Translations under genes and position numbers: made by a program
Shown here: one piece after another, positions 62,942 to 64,000 of the stretch
Layout: every line of letters starts with the position of its first letter
Numbering within the stretch: position 1 is the first letter of the stretch
DNA from: Sphingopyxis sp. 113P3
Lineage (GTDB): Bacteria; Pseudomonadota; Alphaproteobacteria; Sphingomonadales; Sphingomonadaceae
DNA length: 64,000 nt
NCBI RefSeq assembly: GCF_001278035.1
Contig: NZ_CP009452.1
Span: 3,877,501 to 3,941,500, forward strand
Direction: 5' to 3'
The notes under the pieces: model-generated
Told to the model about the DNA's origin: nothing
The model's database searches: none
Seen by the model: the letters and a program-made list of their open reading frames with translations, nothing else

Positions 62942-64000
62942 TGGCCACAGCACCCGTTATCCCAGCCAGGATCGATTACCGTCATCTTGTCCAGGACGGG
63001 CGGCTTCATGGCTCGCTCTACACCGATCCGGCCATCTTCGCGCAGGAGATGGAAACAATCTTCCACCGCGGCTGGAGCTTCGTCGCCCACGATAGTGAGA
63101 TTCCAAATCGGGGCGACTTCGTCGTTCGCCGTGTCGGCACGCAGTCGCTCATCGCACTGCGCGGTAAGGACGGCGAGGTGAGTGTCTTCTACAATCGCTG
63201 TCCGCATCGCGGCGCGACGCTTTGCCAGACTCCCTCGGGAAATCGCCCGCGCATCACCTGCCCCTATCATGCATGGACTTTCGCGCTGGACGGCCGTTTG
63301 ATCGGCCTGCCCGACGAGGGCGCTTATCCGCCTGATTTCAGCAAGGCCGACGCGGGACTGACGCCCGTCGCGCGAATGGACAGCTATGGCGGATTCATAT
63401 TCGTGAACCTGGTTCCCAACCAGCTGACGCTGCGCGAACATCTTGGTCACGCGACCGAACTCATCGATGCGCTGCTCGGTCTCTCGCCCACCGGGCGGAT
63501 TCAGCTGACCGCCGGCTGGATGAAGCACAAGATGCGGTCGAACTGGAAGATGATCGTCGAGAATCAGGTCGACGGCTATCACGCGCCGATGGTGCACGGT
63601 TCGCTGATCGCGGCCAATCGTACCTTTGCGACGGTCCGTGACCGCAAGCCCACCTCGCCCACGCGCGTCCGCGATTTCGGCATGGGCCATACCGATATCG
63701 ATCACGCCAGCGACTATCGTGCCGCGGGAGATCGCTTGTTCCGTTGGACCGGCGGAATCGAGCCCGAGCGCCTGCCGGTTTATGTCAAGGCGATGAACGA
63801 CGCCTATGGACCTGAGGACGCGCGTCGCCGCCTGATCGAAGGGCCGCCGCATTCAATGCTGTTCCCGAATATATCCCTCGCGGAGATGAACATCATGGTG
63901 ATCGAGCCGATCGGTCCCGATGCGTCGATTCAATATACAACCCCTGTGTTCCTGGAAGGTGCCGACGACCTCAACGCGCGAACATTGCGTCGCTGCGAAG
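62941..64000 (+). CDS. Rieske oxygenase alpha subunit, cut by the window end
   Basis: The reading frame is open from ATG 62941 to the window edge (353 codons). The Rieske motif is CPHRGATLC...CPYHAW at residues 89-112, and the mononuclear iron site is in ENQVDGYHAPMVHGS near residue 215. The N-terminus reads HGSLYTDPAIFAQEMETIFHRGW, as in benzoate/aryl-acid dioxygenase alpha subunits. It follows the acyl-CoA synthetase gene by one shared base. Its beta subunit and redox partners, if any, lie to the right. Confidence 0.92.
   Translation, partial: MATAPVIPARIDYRHLVQDGRLHGSLYTDPAIFAQEMETIFHRGWSFVAHDSEIPNRGDFVVRRVGTQSLIALRGKDGEVSVFYNRCPHRGATLCQTPSGNRPRITCPYHAWTFALDGRLIGLPDEGAYPPDFSKADAGLTPVARMDSYGGFIFVNLVPNQLTLREHLGHATELIDALLGLSPTGRIQLTAGWMKHKMRSNWKMIVENQVDGYHAPMVHGSLIAANRTFATVRDRKPTSPTRVRDFGMGHTDIDHASDYRAAGDRLFRWTGGIEPERLPVYVKAMNDAYGPEDARRRLIEGPPHSMLFPNISLAEMNIMVIEPIGPDASIQYTTPVFLEGADDLNARTLRRCE

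Noticed and set aside
1..64000. CRISPR arrays, tRNA and rRNA genes
   Set aside because: No regularly spaced repeats, cloverleaf-like segments or rRNA signatures were noticed on reading; a dedicated scan (tRNAscan, Infernal) was not possible.

Overview
The window is GC-rich and gene-dense. It looks like a sphingomonad-type alphaproteobacterium; this is an inference from four TonB-dependent receptors of the kind that family uses for catabolic substrates, the mixture of CoA-dependent and Rieske oxygenase genes, and the types of insertion sequence (IS). No rRNA, tRNA or CRISPR array was seen, so the replicon (chromosome or plasmid) cannot be named.

Layout. Positions 2-1993 hold the end of an Mrp-type Na+/H+ antiporter operon (mrpD partial, E, F, G). 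Positions 2172-10298 are a stack of mobile DNA: an IS3-family orfA remnant next to a complete IS21-type element (2293-4893), an HpcH/HpaI aldolase, and an acyl-CoA ligase gene split by an IS66-type element (7360-10147) and also frameshifted. Positions 10960-20872 hold a minus-strand set (ALDH, SDR, IclR regulator, AAHS transporter), a divergent CaiB CoA-transferase, and a Tat-exported carboxylesterase with a TonB receptor. At 21106-23401 two IS elements (IS5/IS427 type and IS701 type) sit back to back on CTAG sites at the stop codon of an endonuclease/phosphatase lipoprotein gene. Positions 24413-26389 hold a frameshifted excalibur-domain gene, a small membrane ORF and a TesB-like thioesterase.

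Positions 26916-40330 carry a Rieske oxygenase alpha/beta pair with an alcohol dehydrogenase, a LysR regulator divergent from a TonB receptor, then amidase, acyl-CoA synthetase, MFS and another TonB receptor. From 40738 to the right edge there is a denser catabolic region: VOC protein, IclR regulator, AcuI-like reductase and isocitrate-lyase-type lyase; then plus-strand runs at 45247-52894 (hydrolase, VOC, PrpF-like isomerase, CaiB transferase, second hydrolase, MDR reductase, MFS) and 53145-60352 (TonB receptor, enoyl-CoA hydratase, acyl-CoA synthetase, two MFS). An HpcH aldolase on the other strand, another acyl-CoA synthetase and a second Rieske alpha subunit cut by the window edge finish the region.

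How the genes may work together (inference): receptors and MFS carriers import an aromatic or ester-type compound, hydrolases release the acid, Rieske oxygenases and VOC proteins attack the ring, CoA ligases and transferases activate intermediates, and hydratases, HpcH aldolases, a PrpF-like isomerase and an isocitrate-lyase-type enzyme break the products down to central metabolites. The substrate cannot be read from the sequence. The 45247-52894 run, with two paralogous large hydrolases around a VOC/PrpF/CaiB core, is the best candidate for an undescribed pathway.
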